64,000 nucleotides of DNA from JAPOXR01 sp965221815 (GTDB taxonomy: Bacteria; Pseudomonadota; Alphaproteobacteria; Rhodobacterales; Rhodobacteraceae), in NCBI GenBank assembly GCA_965221815.1, contig OZ244915.1:992001-1056000 (forward strand), read 5' to 3'. Positions 40,879-49,964 of the stretch are shown in pieces (positions within the stretch are counted from its first letter, which is position 1; each line of letters opens with the position of its first letter). A program made the translations under genes and the position numbers. Below the pieces are notes generated by a model, which made no database searches, was not told the origin of the DNA, and saw only the letters and a program-made list of their open reading frames with translations.

Positions 40879-42008
40879 GAAAACGATTCATGACCAGACG
40901 CAAGGTTTTTGAAGAGGTCGATCGCAGGGTCGAGACAGATTCTGTAGCTACAAAAGTAGCATCATTTGAAGTGAATCGGCGAGTCTTGATTTGGCTTGCC
41001 ATCGTGTTGTCCCTCACTGTGATGACCATAATTGTTGGCGGCATCACGCGGCTGACAGATTCTGGGTTGTCCATCACTGAATGGAAGCCGGTCACCGGAA
41101 TGATTCCGCCATTCAACGAAAACAGCTGGCAAACGGAATTTGCGAAATATCGCGAGACGGCAGAATTCATCAACCAGAATTTTGCCATGACCATGGCAGA
41201 GTTCAAGACAATCTATTGGTGGGAATGGGCACATCGGATGATGGGCAGAGCGGTGGGGATCGCGTGGTTGTTCGGCTTTGTCTGGTTCATCTTGAGCAAA
41301 CAGTTGACGGGTCAATCGACGCGCCGCGCTGCCGCAATCGGTGGGTTGATTGCTGTTCAAGGTGCTGTCGGCTGGTGGATGGTGACAAGTGGTTTGACCA
41401 AGACAGCCCTTGATGTGGCACCTTATCGGCTGGCGATCCATCTCGGGTTGGCACTCGTGATTGCGGGCCTGACATTTTGGGAAATCCTGTTGCTGAACCG
41501 ACCACGACATGAATTGTTTCAAGCGCGGCGATCACGGAACAGGCGATTGGATCAGGCTGCGGGATGGATGATTGCATTACTCCTGTTGCAGCTGCTTGCC
41601 GGCGCACTTGTTGCGGGTCACGATGCCGGGGCGTATTTTCCGACCTGGCCGCTGATGAATGGCGAATTCCTGCCATCAGACAGTTTTGATGACATGCCGT
41701 GGCCCATTAATTTTATTGGCAATCCGGCACTTGTCCATTTCAATCACCGGATTCTTGGATACCTGACTTTGGTGGCCGCCATCTATCTGTGGGCGATCAG
41801 TCGTCGCTCGGGATTGCGCACAGCCATGAATGTCTGCAACTGGCTCCTGGTCACGACTTTCGTGCAGATGGGTCTGGGAATTGTGACCACGTTGACCGCA
41901 GCTCAACCTGCAGCAGCACTGATTCACCAAGTCACTGCAATCATATTATTTCATGTTGCGCTCTGGTTGCGATACGAAGCACGTTTTCCCCGGCGCATGG
42001 TCAGGTGA
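40875..42008 (+). CDS. ctaA: heme A synthase (CtaA/COX15, type 2)
   Basis: A 377-residue inner-membrane protein with about eight transmembrane helices that oxidises heme O to heme A for aa3 oxidases. GGITRLTDSGLSITEWKPVTG, YWWEWAHRMMGRAVG (with a heme-ligand His), GAVGWWMVTSGL, AGLTFWEILLL, VHFNHRILGYL and LIHQVTAIILFHVALW are COX15 hallmarks. The start is GTG 40875 overlapping trmJ or ATG 40890. Confidence 0.93.
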   Translation: MRKRFMTRRKVFEEVDRRVETDSVATKVASFEVNRRVLIWLAIVLSLTVMTIIVGGITRLTDSGLSITEWKPVTGMIPPFNENSWQTEFAKYRETAEFINQNFAMTMAEFKTIYWWEWAHRMMGRAVGIAWLFGFVWFILSKQLTGQSTRRAAAIGGLIAVQGAVGWWMVTSGLTKTALDVAPYRLAIHLGLALVIAGLTFWEILLLNRPRHELFQARRSRNRRLDQAAGWMIALLLLQLLAGALVAGHDAGAYFPTWPLMNGEFLPSDSFDDMPWPINFIGNPALVHFNHRILGYLTLVAAIYLWAISRRSGLRTAMNVCNWLLVTTFVQMGLGIVTTLTAAQPAAALIHQVTAIILFHVALWLRYEARFPRRMVR

Positions 42009-42040
42009 TACGCATATTGTGTGAGGTGGAAGGAAATGTT

Positions 42041-43525
42041 GTGTTGACAGCCTATCAGGCATTACTGCGCCATTGGAAAGAAACCGCTTCATTGAAGCAA
42101 CTGATCGGTTTGGCGCATTGGGACCAGCAAACATATATGCCTGTCCATGCGGCACGGCAGAGAGCAGATCAGCTGGCAGCGATCACGCGCGTCATCCATG
42201 AACGGCTTGATTCAGACGAATTCGGGGAATTGATTGAACGCGCTGATGGTGAAGAGCTTGATCGGCTGGGTCAGATCAATCTGCGCCTCATCAAGCGTGA
42301 AAGAAAACGCGTCGCGGCGATTCCGGTCGATCTGGCCGCCGCGATCTCGCGTGCCTCATCGCTGGCAACACAAAATTGGAAACAGGCGAAAAAAAGCGAA
42401 GATGTCGCTGCATTCCTGCCTTTCCTGACCGAAGTGGTGTCTCTCAAGCGACAGGAGGCCGATGCACTCGGCGGCGGCGGCGGCCATTACAATGCATTGT
42501 TCAATCATTATGAGCCTGACACCGATGCCGAATGGGTTCATGAAATGTTTACCCGGTTGCGCCGCGGACTCACCGAATTGCGTGACCAGATCCGGGGTGC
42601 CGATCCCATCGCACCGATTCCGACAGTGGATTTTCCCAGAGATCAGCAACTGGCCTTGGCACGGCAGATCGCCGGGAAGTTCGGTTATGATTGGAAGCGT
42701 GGGCGGCTGGATCTTTCCGTCCATCCATTTACCTGTGGAGACGGTGATGATGTCCGGATCACAACACGAGTCGATGAGACTGATCTGTTGGATTGCCTGT
42801 TTGCCACCATCCACGAAACCGGTCATGCCGTGTACGAACAGAATATTGCCCCTGATTTGGCGATGACGCCTGCTGGCATGGCATCGTCGTTGGGGATTCA
42901 CGAGAGCCAGTCACGGTTTCTCGAGAATCAGATTGCGCGGGGAGCATCGTTTATCGCCTGGCTGTTTGATTGCCTGAAAAAGGAACTGGGCGACTTTGGA
43001 ATCGTTGATGCGCGTACACTCTACTGTTGCTGCAACCGTGTGTCGGATGGATTCATTCGTACGATGGCTGATGAAGTGCAATATAATCTGCATATTCTGC
43101 TTCGCTTTGATCTCGAGAGAGCACTTGTTTCCGGCGATCTCGAGGTTGGTGATCTTGAGGTGGCATGGAACGAGAGATTTCTTGGGGATTTCGGTGTTAC
43201 CGTCGATAAGCCTTCCAATGGTATGCTGCAGGACACACATTGGGCATCGGGCAGTTTCGGCTACTTTCCCACGTACACTCTGGGTAACATTTACAGTGCC
43301 TGTCTGCATGCCCGTTTGATTCAGGATCTGCCCGATCTCGATCGCGACCTGCGCCGAGGAGACCCGACCAGCGCAGTTGCGTGGATGCAACACAAGGTGC
43401 ATCGACATGGCGCATCTTTGCAACCGCTTGAGATTATCCAGGGGGCGACGGGTGAGGCTGTCTCTGAAATGCCGCTTCTGGACTATTTGCGTGATAAGTT
43501 CAGTGAAATATATGGTCTTGGTTGA
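42041..43525 (+). CDS. M32 family carboxypeptidase (Taq carboxypeptidase-like)
   Basis: About 494 residues. The zinc motif HETGH (in FATIHETGHAVYEQN) and the downstream ligand region GIHESQSRFLENQI define the M32 family; PFTCGDGDDVRITTR and FGYFPTYTLGN are further marks. The GTG at 42041 has GGAAGGA six bases upstream; the longer frame from 41789 overlaps ctaA and is out. It is a cytoplasmic enzyme releasing C-terminal residues from peptides. Confidence 0.92.
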   Translation: MLTAYQALLRHWKETASLKQLIGLAHWDQQTYMPVHAARQRADQLAAITRVIHERLDSDEFGELIERADGEELDRLGQINLRLIKRERKRVAAIPVDLAAAISRASSLATQNWKQAKKSEDVAAFLPFLTEVVSLKRQEADALGGGGGHYNALFNHYEPDTDAEWVHEMFTRLRRGLTELRDQIRGADPIAPIPTVDFPRDQQLALARQIAGKFGYDWKRGRLDLSVHPFTCGDGDDVRITTRVDETDLLDCLFATIHETGHAVYEQNIAPDLAMTPAGMASSLGIHESQSRFLENQIARGASFIAWLFDCLKKELGDFGIVDARTLYCCCNRVSDGFIRTMADEVQYNLHILLRFDLERALVSGDLEVGDLEVAWNERFLGDFGVTVDKPSNGMLQDTHWASGSFGYFPTYTLGNIYSACLHARLIQDLPDLDRDLRRGDPTSAVAWMQHKVHRHGASLQPLEIIQGATGEAVSEMPLLDYLRDKFSEIYGLG

Positions 43526-43636
43526 GGGAGATGCTTGAAATGGGCGGTGCCGCATACGAATTTCGTTGACAGAAGGATCAAGATGGTTAAACGGGCGGTT
43601 TGGTGTGATGCGATGCAGGGATTGAGTGAACAGGAA

Positions 43637-44107
43637 ATGCGAACATTTTCAGCAAAACCCGATGATATTGCAAAGAGTTGGGTTCTCATTGATGCGGAAG
43701 GGGTTGTCCTCGGCCGGCTCGCGGCGGAAGTGGCGGTGCGACTTCGCGGTAAACACAAGCCGATATTCACACCGCATATGGATTGTGGTGACAATGTGAT
43801 CATCGTCAATGCGGACAAGGTTCAGTTGACCGGGCAAAAACGTCGCCAGAAAATTCACTATTGGCATACCGGTTATCCCGGGGGCATCAAGTCACGAACT
43901 GCTGAACAGATTCTCGAGGGTCAGCATCCAGAGCGATTGATTACCAAAGCTGTGCAACGGATGTTGCCGGGCAACCGATTGTCACGCAAGCTGATGGGTA
44001 ATCTGCGCGTTTATGCCGGTCCGAAACATCCGCATGAAGCGCAGCAACCGGAACGGGTCAATTTCAATGAGCAGAACAGCAAAAATATGCGGAGCGCAGT
44101 CAAATGA
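43637..44107 (+). CDS. rplM: 50S ribosomal protein L13
   Basis: A 156-residue ribosomal protein. MRTFSAKPDDIAKSWVLIDA matches the usual L13 start, so ATG 43637 is chosen over upstream starts; HYWHTGYPGGIKSRTAEQIL and MLPGNRLSRKLMGNLRVYAG are L13 signatures. It overlaps rpsI by four bases, the normal pair. Confidence 0.96.
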   Translation: MRTFSAKPDDIAKSWVLIDAEGVVLGRLAAEVAVRLRGKHKPIFTPHMDCGDNVIIVNADKVQLTGQKRRQKIHYWHTGYPGGIKSRTAEQILEGQHPERLITKAVQRMLPGNRLSRKLMGNLRVYAGPKHPHEAQQPERVNFNEQNSKNMRSAVK

Positions 44108-44607
44108 GTGAATCGCAGTCGGGTGAATTGCGGGGTTCTCTTGAGGATCTTCAGAACGCGAATAGAGTCGCGCCGCCGGCGACAGAGACCGTTGTCGAGC
44201 GCGAGCCGCAGCGTGATGAGTTGGGACGCTCTTATGCAACCGGAAAACGAAAGAATGCCATTGCACGGGTTTGGGTCAAGCCCGGCGGTGGGCGCATCAT
44301 CGTCAACGGCAAGGTGATGGAGGAGTATTTTGTCAGACCGGTTCTGCAAATGATTCTTCGGCGCCCGTTTCAGCTGGTGAATGTGGAAAATCAGTTCGAC
44401 GTCATGGCGACTGTGAAGGGAGGCGGCCTTTCAGGACAGGCAGGTGCTGTCAAACACGGTATTTCCAAGGCTCTCCAGCTCTATGAACCGACGCATAGAC
44501 CGGCACTCAAGGCAGCGGGGTTTCTCACACGCGATGCGCGTGTCGTCGAACGCAAGAAATACGGCAAACGCAAGGCTCGGCGGAGTTTTCAGTTCTCCAA
44601 ACGGTAA
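44104..44607 (+). CDS. rpsI: 30S ribosomal protein S9
   Basis: A 167-residue protein with an N-terminal extension of about 37 residues common in alphaproteobacteria. SYATGKRKNAIARVWVKPGGG, GGGLSGQAGAVKHGISKALQ and the basic tail KKYGKRKARRSFQFSKR identify S9. Confidence 0.97.
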   Translation: MSESQSGELRGSLEDLQNANRVAPPATETVVEREPQRDELGRSYATGKRKNAIARVWVKPGGGRIIVNGKVMEEYFVRPVLQMILRRPFQLVNVENQFDVMATVKGGGLSGQAGAVKHGISKALQLYEPTHRPALKAAGFLTRDARVVERKKYGKRKARRSFQFSKR

Positions 44608-44903
44608 CTGCTTTCTGTTGTCATCAATCCTGCATCAGGTGATTGTGTGATGCCCGGCGGTGATGGTCAGGTCTGCAAGACGGGTGGACATGCCGTCAGA
44701 GAGTCCCGTCAACCTCGGCCTGGAATCGCCGCTTTGTTCGGAACGTGTCTGACGAGATCAGAGACTGTGGTTCCGATATTGCCAATGCGCATTGAACGGG
44801 TTTAAGCAGAACAGCAGATCATTTTCCTGCTTGGGGTGACTCGATGTCCGCAACGCGTAATTCTGATCGCTGACGCCGTTGCGGTCTGTTCAGGAAAAAA
44901 CTG
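44608..44903. other. gap between rpsI and murI
   Basis: 296 bases with no gene recognised; the murI ribosome-binding site AGGAAAA is at its end. A terminator for rplM-rpsI was not clear. Confidence 0.35.
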
Positions 44904-45716
44904 ATGCCAATTGGAATTTTTGACTCTGGGCTGGGGGGCTTGACGATCCATGAAGCCGTCTCATCGCGGTTGCAGCATGTGTCCTTTTGTTACTTCGGTG
45001 ATAACCGCAATGCGCCCTATGGTGTGCGCAGTGCAGACGAGGTCTTTCGCTTCACCTGTTCGGGCCTCGAGACATTATGGGGGTATGGTTGTGATCTGGT
45101 CATTCTGGCCTGCAATACGGCATCGTCTGCGGCTTTGAAACGGATCCAGGAAAAATGGCTTCCCAGCGACAAGCGCGTTCTCGGTGTCTTTGTTCCTATG
45201 ATTGAAGCTCTCACCGGTCGCAGTTGGGGGGACAATTCGCCCCCGCGCCGGGTATCGGTCGAACGGATCGCCCTGTTTGCAACACCGGCTACAGTTGCTT
45301 CGCGGGCCTTTCAGCGGGAATTGGCATTCCGGGCCATCGGTGCCGATGTCGAATCCCAGCCTTGTGCAGGCCTCGTCGACGCGATTGAGGATGGCGACAT
45401 GCTTCTGGCCAATGCGATTGCCAGGGGACATGTGGAGGCCCTGCTACGGCGTATGCCGGACCCCCAGGCCGCCGTGCTCGGCTGTACCCATTATCCATTT
45501 GTTGAGGATGTCTTCCGTGACGCATTGGGGTCGGTTGCCATTTACAATCAGGCATCCTTGGTGGCTGAGAGTCTGGCGGATTATCTCAGCCGGCGTCCGG
45601 AATGGACGGGGCAGGCCGCAGCGGAGAGATTTCTGACCAGCGGCATTCCGGATTCGGTGTCGGCAAAAGCGATCAGATTTCTCGGGCGCAATATTCAATT
45701 TGAGTCGGTCAGGTGA
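44904..45716 (+). CDS. murI: glutamate racemase
   Basis: A 270-residue enzyme producing D-glutamate for peptidoglycan. IGIFDSGLGGLTI is the family start. Both catalytic cysteines are present (LACNTASS and LGCTHYPFVED), and YFGDNRNAPYG is the substrate loop. ATG 44904 follows AGGAAAA. The stop overlaps the start of argC. Confidence 0.93.
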   Translation: MPIGIFDSGLGGLTIHEAVSSRLQHVSFCYFGDNRNAPYGVRSADEVFRFTCSGLETLWGYGCDLVILACNTASSAALKRIQEKWLPSDKRVLGVFVPMIEALTGRSWGDNSPPRRVSVERIALFATPATVASRAFQRELAFRAIGADVESQPCAGLVDAIEDGDMLLANAIARGHVEALLRRMPDPQAAVLGCTHYPFVEDVFRDALGSVAIYNQASLVAESLADYLSRRPEWTGQAAAERFLTSGIPDSVSAKAIRFLGRNIQFESVR

Positions 45717-46756
45717 TGACGGGGAATAATCAAGTGGCAAATATCGCCGTGATTGGAGCGAGTGGATATACCGGTGCCGAACTGGTGCGCCTCCTGTCTG
45801 GTCACCCGGCAATGAAACTGGCCTGTCTCGTGGCTGATCGAAATGCGGGAAAGGAATACAGATACGTCTATCCCGGACTTCGTCATCTGAGGCTTCCGAC
45901 TCTCTGTGCGTCTGATGACATTGACTGGGCTGAGATTGATCTTGCCTTCTGCGCCTTGCCACATGGAACCAGCCATCAAGTGATTGGCAAGATCCCCAAC
46001 GATATCAAAGTGGTCGATCTGTCCGCTGATTTTCGTCTCAAGGAGCTTGCAGCCTATGAACACTGGTATGGCGCCGGTCATTCGGCACCCCATCTCCTGG
46101 TCGAAGCGGTCTACGGCCTGACCGAATTCTACCGTCAGCAAATTCGCGATGCCCGTCTTGTCGCCTGTACCGGATGCAATGCGGCAGCGGGGCTTTATGC
46201 TCTGCTGCCATTGCTCGAAGCCAACTCTATCGATTGTGATCATATTGTTATTGACCTCAAAACAGGTGTTTCCGGTGCTGGAAGGACGCCCCGCGAAACG
46301 TCTCTCCATGCAGAAGTCTCAGAAGGATTTCAGCCTTATAATGTGGCACGACACCGCCATTTGGCTGAATTTGATGAACAGCTTTCCGCAGCCGCCGGTC
46401 GATCTGTTGAGGTGACATTTGTCCCGCATTTGCTGCCACAGAATCGTGGCATTCTGGCGACCGTCTATGTCCGGGGAAATGCCAGGAGAATCTATGATTC
46501 ACTCAATGAGCGTTATCGAGAAGAGATCTTTGTGCATCTCCTGCCATTTGGTCATGTGCCGTCAACCCGCCATGTTCGGGGTTCCAATTTCGTGCATCTC
46601 GGAGTCGTGGCCGATCGGCACGAAGACCAGGTGATGATCTTTTCGACTCTCGACAACCTGACCAAGGGTTCCTCAGGGCAGGCCGTGCAGAATGCCAATC
46701 TTATGCTGGGATTTCAAGAGAGTGAAGCCTTGCTCGCGCCGCCGCTCTTTCCCTGA
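45713..46756 (+). CDS. argC: N-acetyl-gamma-glutamyl-phosphate reductase (ArgC), atypical cysteine context
   Basis: A 347-residue NADPH-dependent reductase of arginine synthesis. IAVIGASGYTGAELVRLLSGHP is the Rossmann start; LSADFRLKELAAYEHWYG, SGAGRTPRE, PHLLPQNRGILATVYV and DNLTKGSSGQAVQNANLMLGF are ArgC marks. The active-site Cys is in ACTGCNAAAG instead of the usual PGCYPT, resembling the LysY/ArgC branch. The start is GTG 45713 or ATG 45716, overlapping murI. Confidence 0.88.
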   Translation: MMTGNNQVANIAVIGASGYTGAELVRLLSGHPAMKLACLVADRNAGKEYRYVYPGLRHLRLPTLCASDDIDWAEIDLAFCALPHGTSHQVIGKIPNDIKVVDLSADFRLKELAAYEHWYGAGHSAPHLLVEAVYGLTEFYRQQIRDARLVACTGCNAAAGLYALLPLLEANSIDCDHIVIDLKTGVSGAGRTPRETSLHAEVSEGFQPYNVARHRHLAEFDEQLSAAAGRSVEVTFVPHLLPQNRGILATVYVRGNARRIYDSLNERYREEIFVHLLPFGHVPSTRHVRGSNFVHLGVVADRHEDQVMIFSTLDNLTKGSSGQAVQNANLMLGFQESEALLAPPLFP

Positions 46757-46955
46757 ACCATGCCCGTTTATGCAGCCAGAGGTGAGCACTTGATGCCGTT
46801 GTTTTTCCGCATCGACCCGCCGCGACGACGGGATGTTATTGGTGTCACCGGCGCCTCTCCCGATATCGGTGTGTCGACATCATGTCTGCGCGTCGAGTCG
46901 CAGGTATCAATACGATGATGATCAGTCATCTTCCCGTGGTCGGGTGGTGTCGGCC
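46757..46955. other. gap between argC and ccmE
   Basis: 199 bases. A 41-residue frame from 46793 has no family resemblance. The ccmI gene that often precedes ccmE is absent. Confidence 0.35.
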
Positions 46956-47402
46956 ATGCAGGTAACGCCGCGCAAACAACTTCGCATTCGCCTGGTGCTG
47001 ATTGCTGCGCTGCTGCTGGTGGCTGCCGTGTCTCTCGTTGGTTATGGTTTCAGAGATGGTATCGCCTATTTTCGTCTCCCCACCGATGTCATCAATGAGA
47101 CGCCAAGGCCCGACGAGCTGTTTCGACTGGGGGGATTGGTGGCGGAAGGTTCAGTTGTTCACGGATCCGGTGGCGTTGAGTTTGAAGTCTCCGATGAACG
47201 TCATTCAATCAAGGTGGTATTTGCCGGAATCCTGCCGGATCTGTTTGCCGAAGGGCAGGGCGTTGTCGCTTTGGGGCGTTACCAGACAGGTGTGTTTACG
47301 GCGACAGAGGTTCTTGCCAAGCATGATGAAACCTATATGCCGAAAGAAGTCGCCGATGCATTGAAGGAACAGGGTTTGTTCAAACCCGCGGACGGATTAT
47401 GA
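46956..47402 (+). CDS. ccmE: cytochrome c maturation protein CcmE (heme chaperone)
   Basis: A 148-residue membrane-anchored, periplasmic heme chaperone. One N-terminal helix (LRIRLVLIAALLLVAAVSLVG) is followed by FRLGGLVAEGSVVHG and an OB-fold; the heme-binding His and Tyr are in AKHDETYMP. ATG 46956 is chosen because the longer frame upstream has no signal character. It heads ccmE-ccmF-ccmH. Confidence 0.94.
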   Translation: MQVTPRKQLRIRLVLIAALLLVAAVSLVGYGFRDGIAYFRLPTDVINETPRPDELFRLGGLVAEGSVVHGSGGVEFEVSDERHSIKVVFAGILPDLFAEGQGVVALGRYQTGVFTATEVLAKHDETYMPKEVADALKEQGLFKPADGL

Positions 47403-47478
47403 CGGTATTCAAATTGATAACCGGGCGGAGGAGAGGGTGCTTTCGGGATGATTCGCCACTCTTGCGGCGAGGTGGCAG

Positions 47479-49455
47479 GTGACTGTCGAACTGGGGCATT
47501 TCGCGCTGATCCTCGCGTTTCTCTGTGCCTTGATTCAGTGCACGATCCCGCTGATCGGGACGCAGCGCGGTTGGGTCTCCTGGATGCGGGTGGCGGCGCC
47601 GGCATCTTTCGCCCAGTTCATTCTGACAGCATTATCTTTCGCCGCTCTGACCAATGCCTTTATCCAGTCGGATTTTTCCGTATCGCTTGTTGCAGCCAAC
47701 TCACATTCTGCCAAACCACTTCTCTACAAATTGTCCGGTGTCTGGGGCAATCATGAGGGATCGATGCTCTTATGGGTTTTGGTCCTGTCCCTGTTTTCCT
47801 GCCTGGTTGCCGTTTTTGGACGTCAACTTCCGGTTCACCTGAAATCGCTCACTCTGGCCGTTCAGGCCGCTGTGTCGAGCGCCTTTTTTGCCTTTATCCT
47901 GTTCACGTCGAATCCATTCACGAGACGCTTTCCGGTGCCTTTCGAAGGGGCGGGACTGAATCCGCTGTTGCAGGATCCCGGTTTGGCCTTTCATCCACCC
48001 TTTCTCTATATGGGCTATGTCGGACTTTCGGTGAGCTTCAGTTTTGCCGTTGCAGCGTTGCTGCGCGGACGGGTCGATGCGGCCTGGGCCCGGTGGGTTC
48101 GTCCCTGGACGCTTGCCTCCTGGGTCTTTCTGACCATTGGCATTGCCTTGGGGTCGTGGTGGGCCTATTACGAGCTTGGCTGGGGCGGCTGGTGGTTTTG
48201 GGATCCAGTTGAGAATGCGTCTTTCATGCCATGGCTGTTTGCCACCGCTCTCCTGCATTCGGCAACGGTGACAGAGAAGCGTGAAGCCCTCAGGAACTGG
48301 ACCCTTTTGCTGGCCATCCTCGCCTTTTCGTTTTCACTTCTTGGGACCTTTTTGGTGCGGTCCGGGATCATAACTTCGGTCCATACCTTCGCCAGTGACC
48401 CCGGCCGGGGGATCTTTATCCTCGCCATACTTCTTGTTTTTTCTGGTGGTGCACTTTGTCTTTATGGATGGCGTGGCGCGTCGATGGTTCCTTCGGGTGC
48501 GTTTGCGGCAGTGAGTCGGGAGACGGCTCTGATCGCCAACAATCTGTTGCTGGCAGTGGCGGCCATTGTGGTGTTTCTTGGCACTTTCTGGCCACTGGCA
48601 GCGGAACTCATATTCGGGCGCACTCTGTCGGTCGGGCCACCTTTCTTCAATATCGCCGTGACGCCGTTTCTTGCCGCTCTTGCTGCCATTTTACCGATTG
48701 GTGCCGCTTTGCCGTGGAAGCGGGGCGCAATAGCGGTGGTGTTGTGGCGTATGCGGATGGCGTTGGCAGCGTCTCTGCTCTCTGGTGTCGCCGTATTGAT
48801 CTATCAGTCAGGAGGGCCAGTCGTCGGATGGTTGGGGATGGCAATAGCGGTGTGGTTGGCCGGTGGTGTCCTCATTGATTTCTGGCAAAGAGTGGCCCCA
48901 CGCCAACAAGAACCGGGCGTCACACTGCGACGGGCGGTCGGACTCCCCGGGTCCGAGTGGGGAAAAGCCCTGGCGCATGGCGGGTTGGCGATCACGATCG
49001 CTGGAATTTCTGCGATCACGGCGTGGGAGACAGAGGTCATCCGGACCTCCAATCCCGGTGATCACTATCAGATATCGGGCCAATACGGGCTTCGATTTGA
49101 ACGTGCCGACACGGTGGCTGGCCCCAATTATCGTGCACAGCAGGCGCAATTTACCCTGCTTTCTGATGGTGAACCGGTTGCTCAACTCTTTCCGGAGAGG
49201 AGATTCTATCCGGCATCAGGAATGACCACCACCGAGGCGGCCATTGATATGGGATTCCTGCGGGACGTGTATGTGGTGATTGGAGATCCCCAGCCGAGCG
49301 GTGTGACCGTCAAGGCTTATGTGAAGCCATTGGCCAACTGGATATGGCTGGGGGCTATTGTGATGTCACTTGGCGGGTTGGTGAGTTTGACCGATCGCCG
49401 CTATCGGCTTGCCGCCGGGCAGAGGCGCGCCTCATTTGTTCCGGCCCAGGGTTAA
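47479..49455 (+). CDS. ccmF: cytochrome c maturation heme lyase CcmF
   Basis: A 658-residue polytopic membrane protein. The tryptophan-rich WWD motif (GWGGWWFWDPVENASFMPW), LSGVWGNHEGSMLLWVL and GTFLVRSGIITSVHTFASDP are CcmF signatures. The start is GTG 47479 after GAGGTGG. It works with CcmH to attach heme to apocytochrome c in the periplasm. Confidence 0.95.
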   Translation: MTVELGHFALILAFLCALIQCTIPLIGTQRGWVSWMRVAAPASFAQFILTALSFAALTNAFIQSDFSVSLVAANSHSAKPLLYKLSGVWGNHEGSMLLWVLVLSLFSCLVAVFGRQLPVHLKSLTLAVQAAVSSAFFAFILFTSNPFTRRFPVPFEGAGLNPLLQDPGLAFHPPFLYMGYVGLSVSFSFAVAALLRGRVDAAWARWVRPWTLASWVFLTIGIALGSWWAYYELGWGGWWFWDPVENASFMPWLFATALLHSATVTEKREALRNWTLLLAILAFSFSLLGTFLVRSGIITSVHTFASDPGRGIFILAILLVFSGGALCLYGWRGASMVPSGAFAAVSRETALIANNLLLAVAAIVVFLGTFWPLAAELIFGRTLSVGPPFFNIAVTPFLAALAAILPIGAALPWKRGAIAVVLWRMRMALAASLLSGVAVLIYQSGGPVVGWLGMAIAVWLAGGVLIDFWQRVAPRQQEPGVTLRRAVGLPGSEWGKALAHGGLAITIAGISAITAWETEVIRTSNPGDHYQISGQYGLRFERADTVAGPNYRAQQAQFTLLSDGEPVAQLFPERRFYPASGMTTTEAAIDMGFLRDVYVVIGDPQPSGVTVKAYVKPLANWIWLGAIVMSLGGLVSLTDRRYRLAAGQRRASFVPAQG

Positions 49456-49461
49456 TGCGCG

Positions 49462-49962
49462 ATGCGATTCGCCTGGTTGATTTGCGGAATTGTGAGCCTG
49501 GCTGTCTCAGCGGTATTGGCCGTTGAACCCGATGAAATCCTGTCGGATCCGGAATTGGAACAGCGGGCACGGGAAATTTCGAAAAATCTCCGCTGCCTGG
49601 TTTGTCAAAATGAATCCATTGACGAATCACATGCACCATTGGCTGGAGATTTACGAATATTGGTGCGCGAACAACTGGCCGCTGGCAAGTCCGACGGTGA
49701 GGTGTATCAATACGTGACCGATCGGTATGGTGAATTCGTGTTGTTGAAGCCACTTGCGAGCGGCAGCAACCTGATCATTTACCTTGCCGGTCCGACTCTC
49801 TTATGTTTTGCCCTTGCCGTGGCGGGTGTCTATGTCGTTCGACAACAGAAATCCCCCATGGCTGTGCCATCACCATTGACTGATGAGGAACGGCGTACAC
49901 TCAAAAAAATCACGGGTTCCAGGCTGAAACCTCGTGGTCAACACGACCAAGAGCACGCTTGA
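49462..49962 (+). CDS. ccmH: cytochrome c maturation protein CcmH (CcmL/CycL)
   Basis: A 166-residue protein with an N-terminal signal, the thioredoxin-like redox motif LRCLVCQNESIDES (CxxC), VREQLAAGKSDGEVYQYVTDRYGEFVLLKP, and a C-terminal membrane helix. It reduces apocytochrome cysteines and partners CcmF. It starts 6 bp after ccmF. A ccmG/dsbE gene is not in the cluster. Confidence 0.94.
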   Translation: MRFAWLICGIVSLAVSAVLAVEPDEILSDPELEQRAREISKNLRCLVCQNESIDESHAPLAGDLRILVREQLAAGKSDGEVYQYVTDRYGEFVLLKPLASGSNLIIYLAGPTLLCFALAVAGVYVVRQQKSPMAVPSPLTDEERRTLKKITGSRLKPRGQHDQEHA

Positions 49963-49964
49963 TC

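Noticed and set aside
41789..42040. Long N-terminal extension of the M32 carboxypeptidase
   Set aside because: It overlaps ctaA in another frame; a GTG with a strong ribosome-binding site at 42041 matches the family start.
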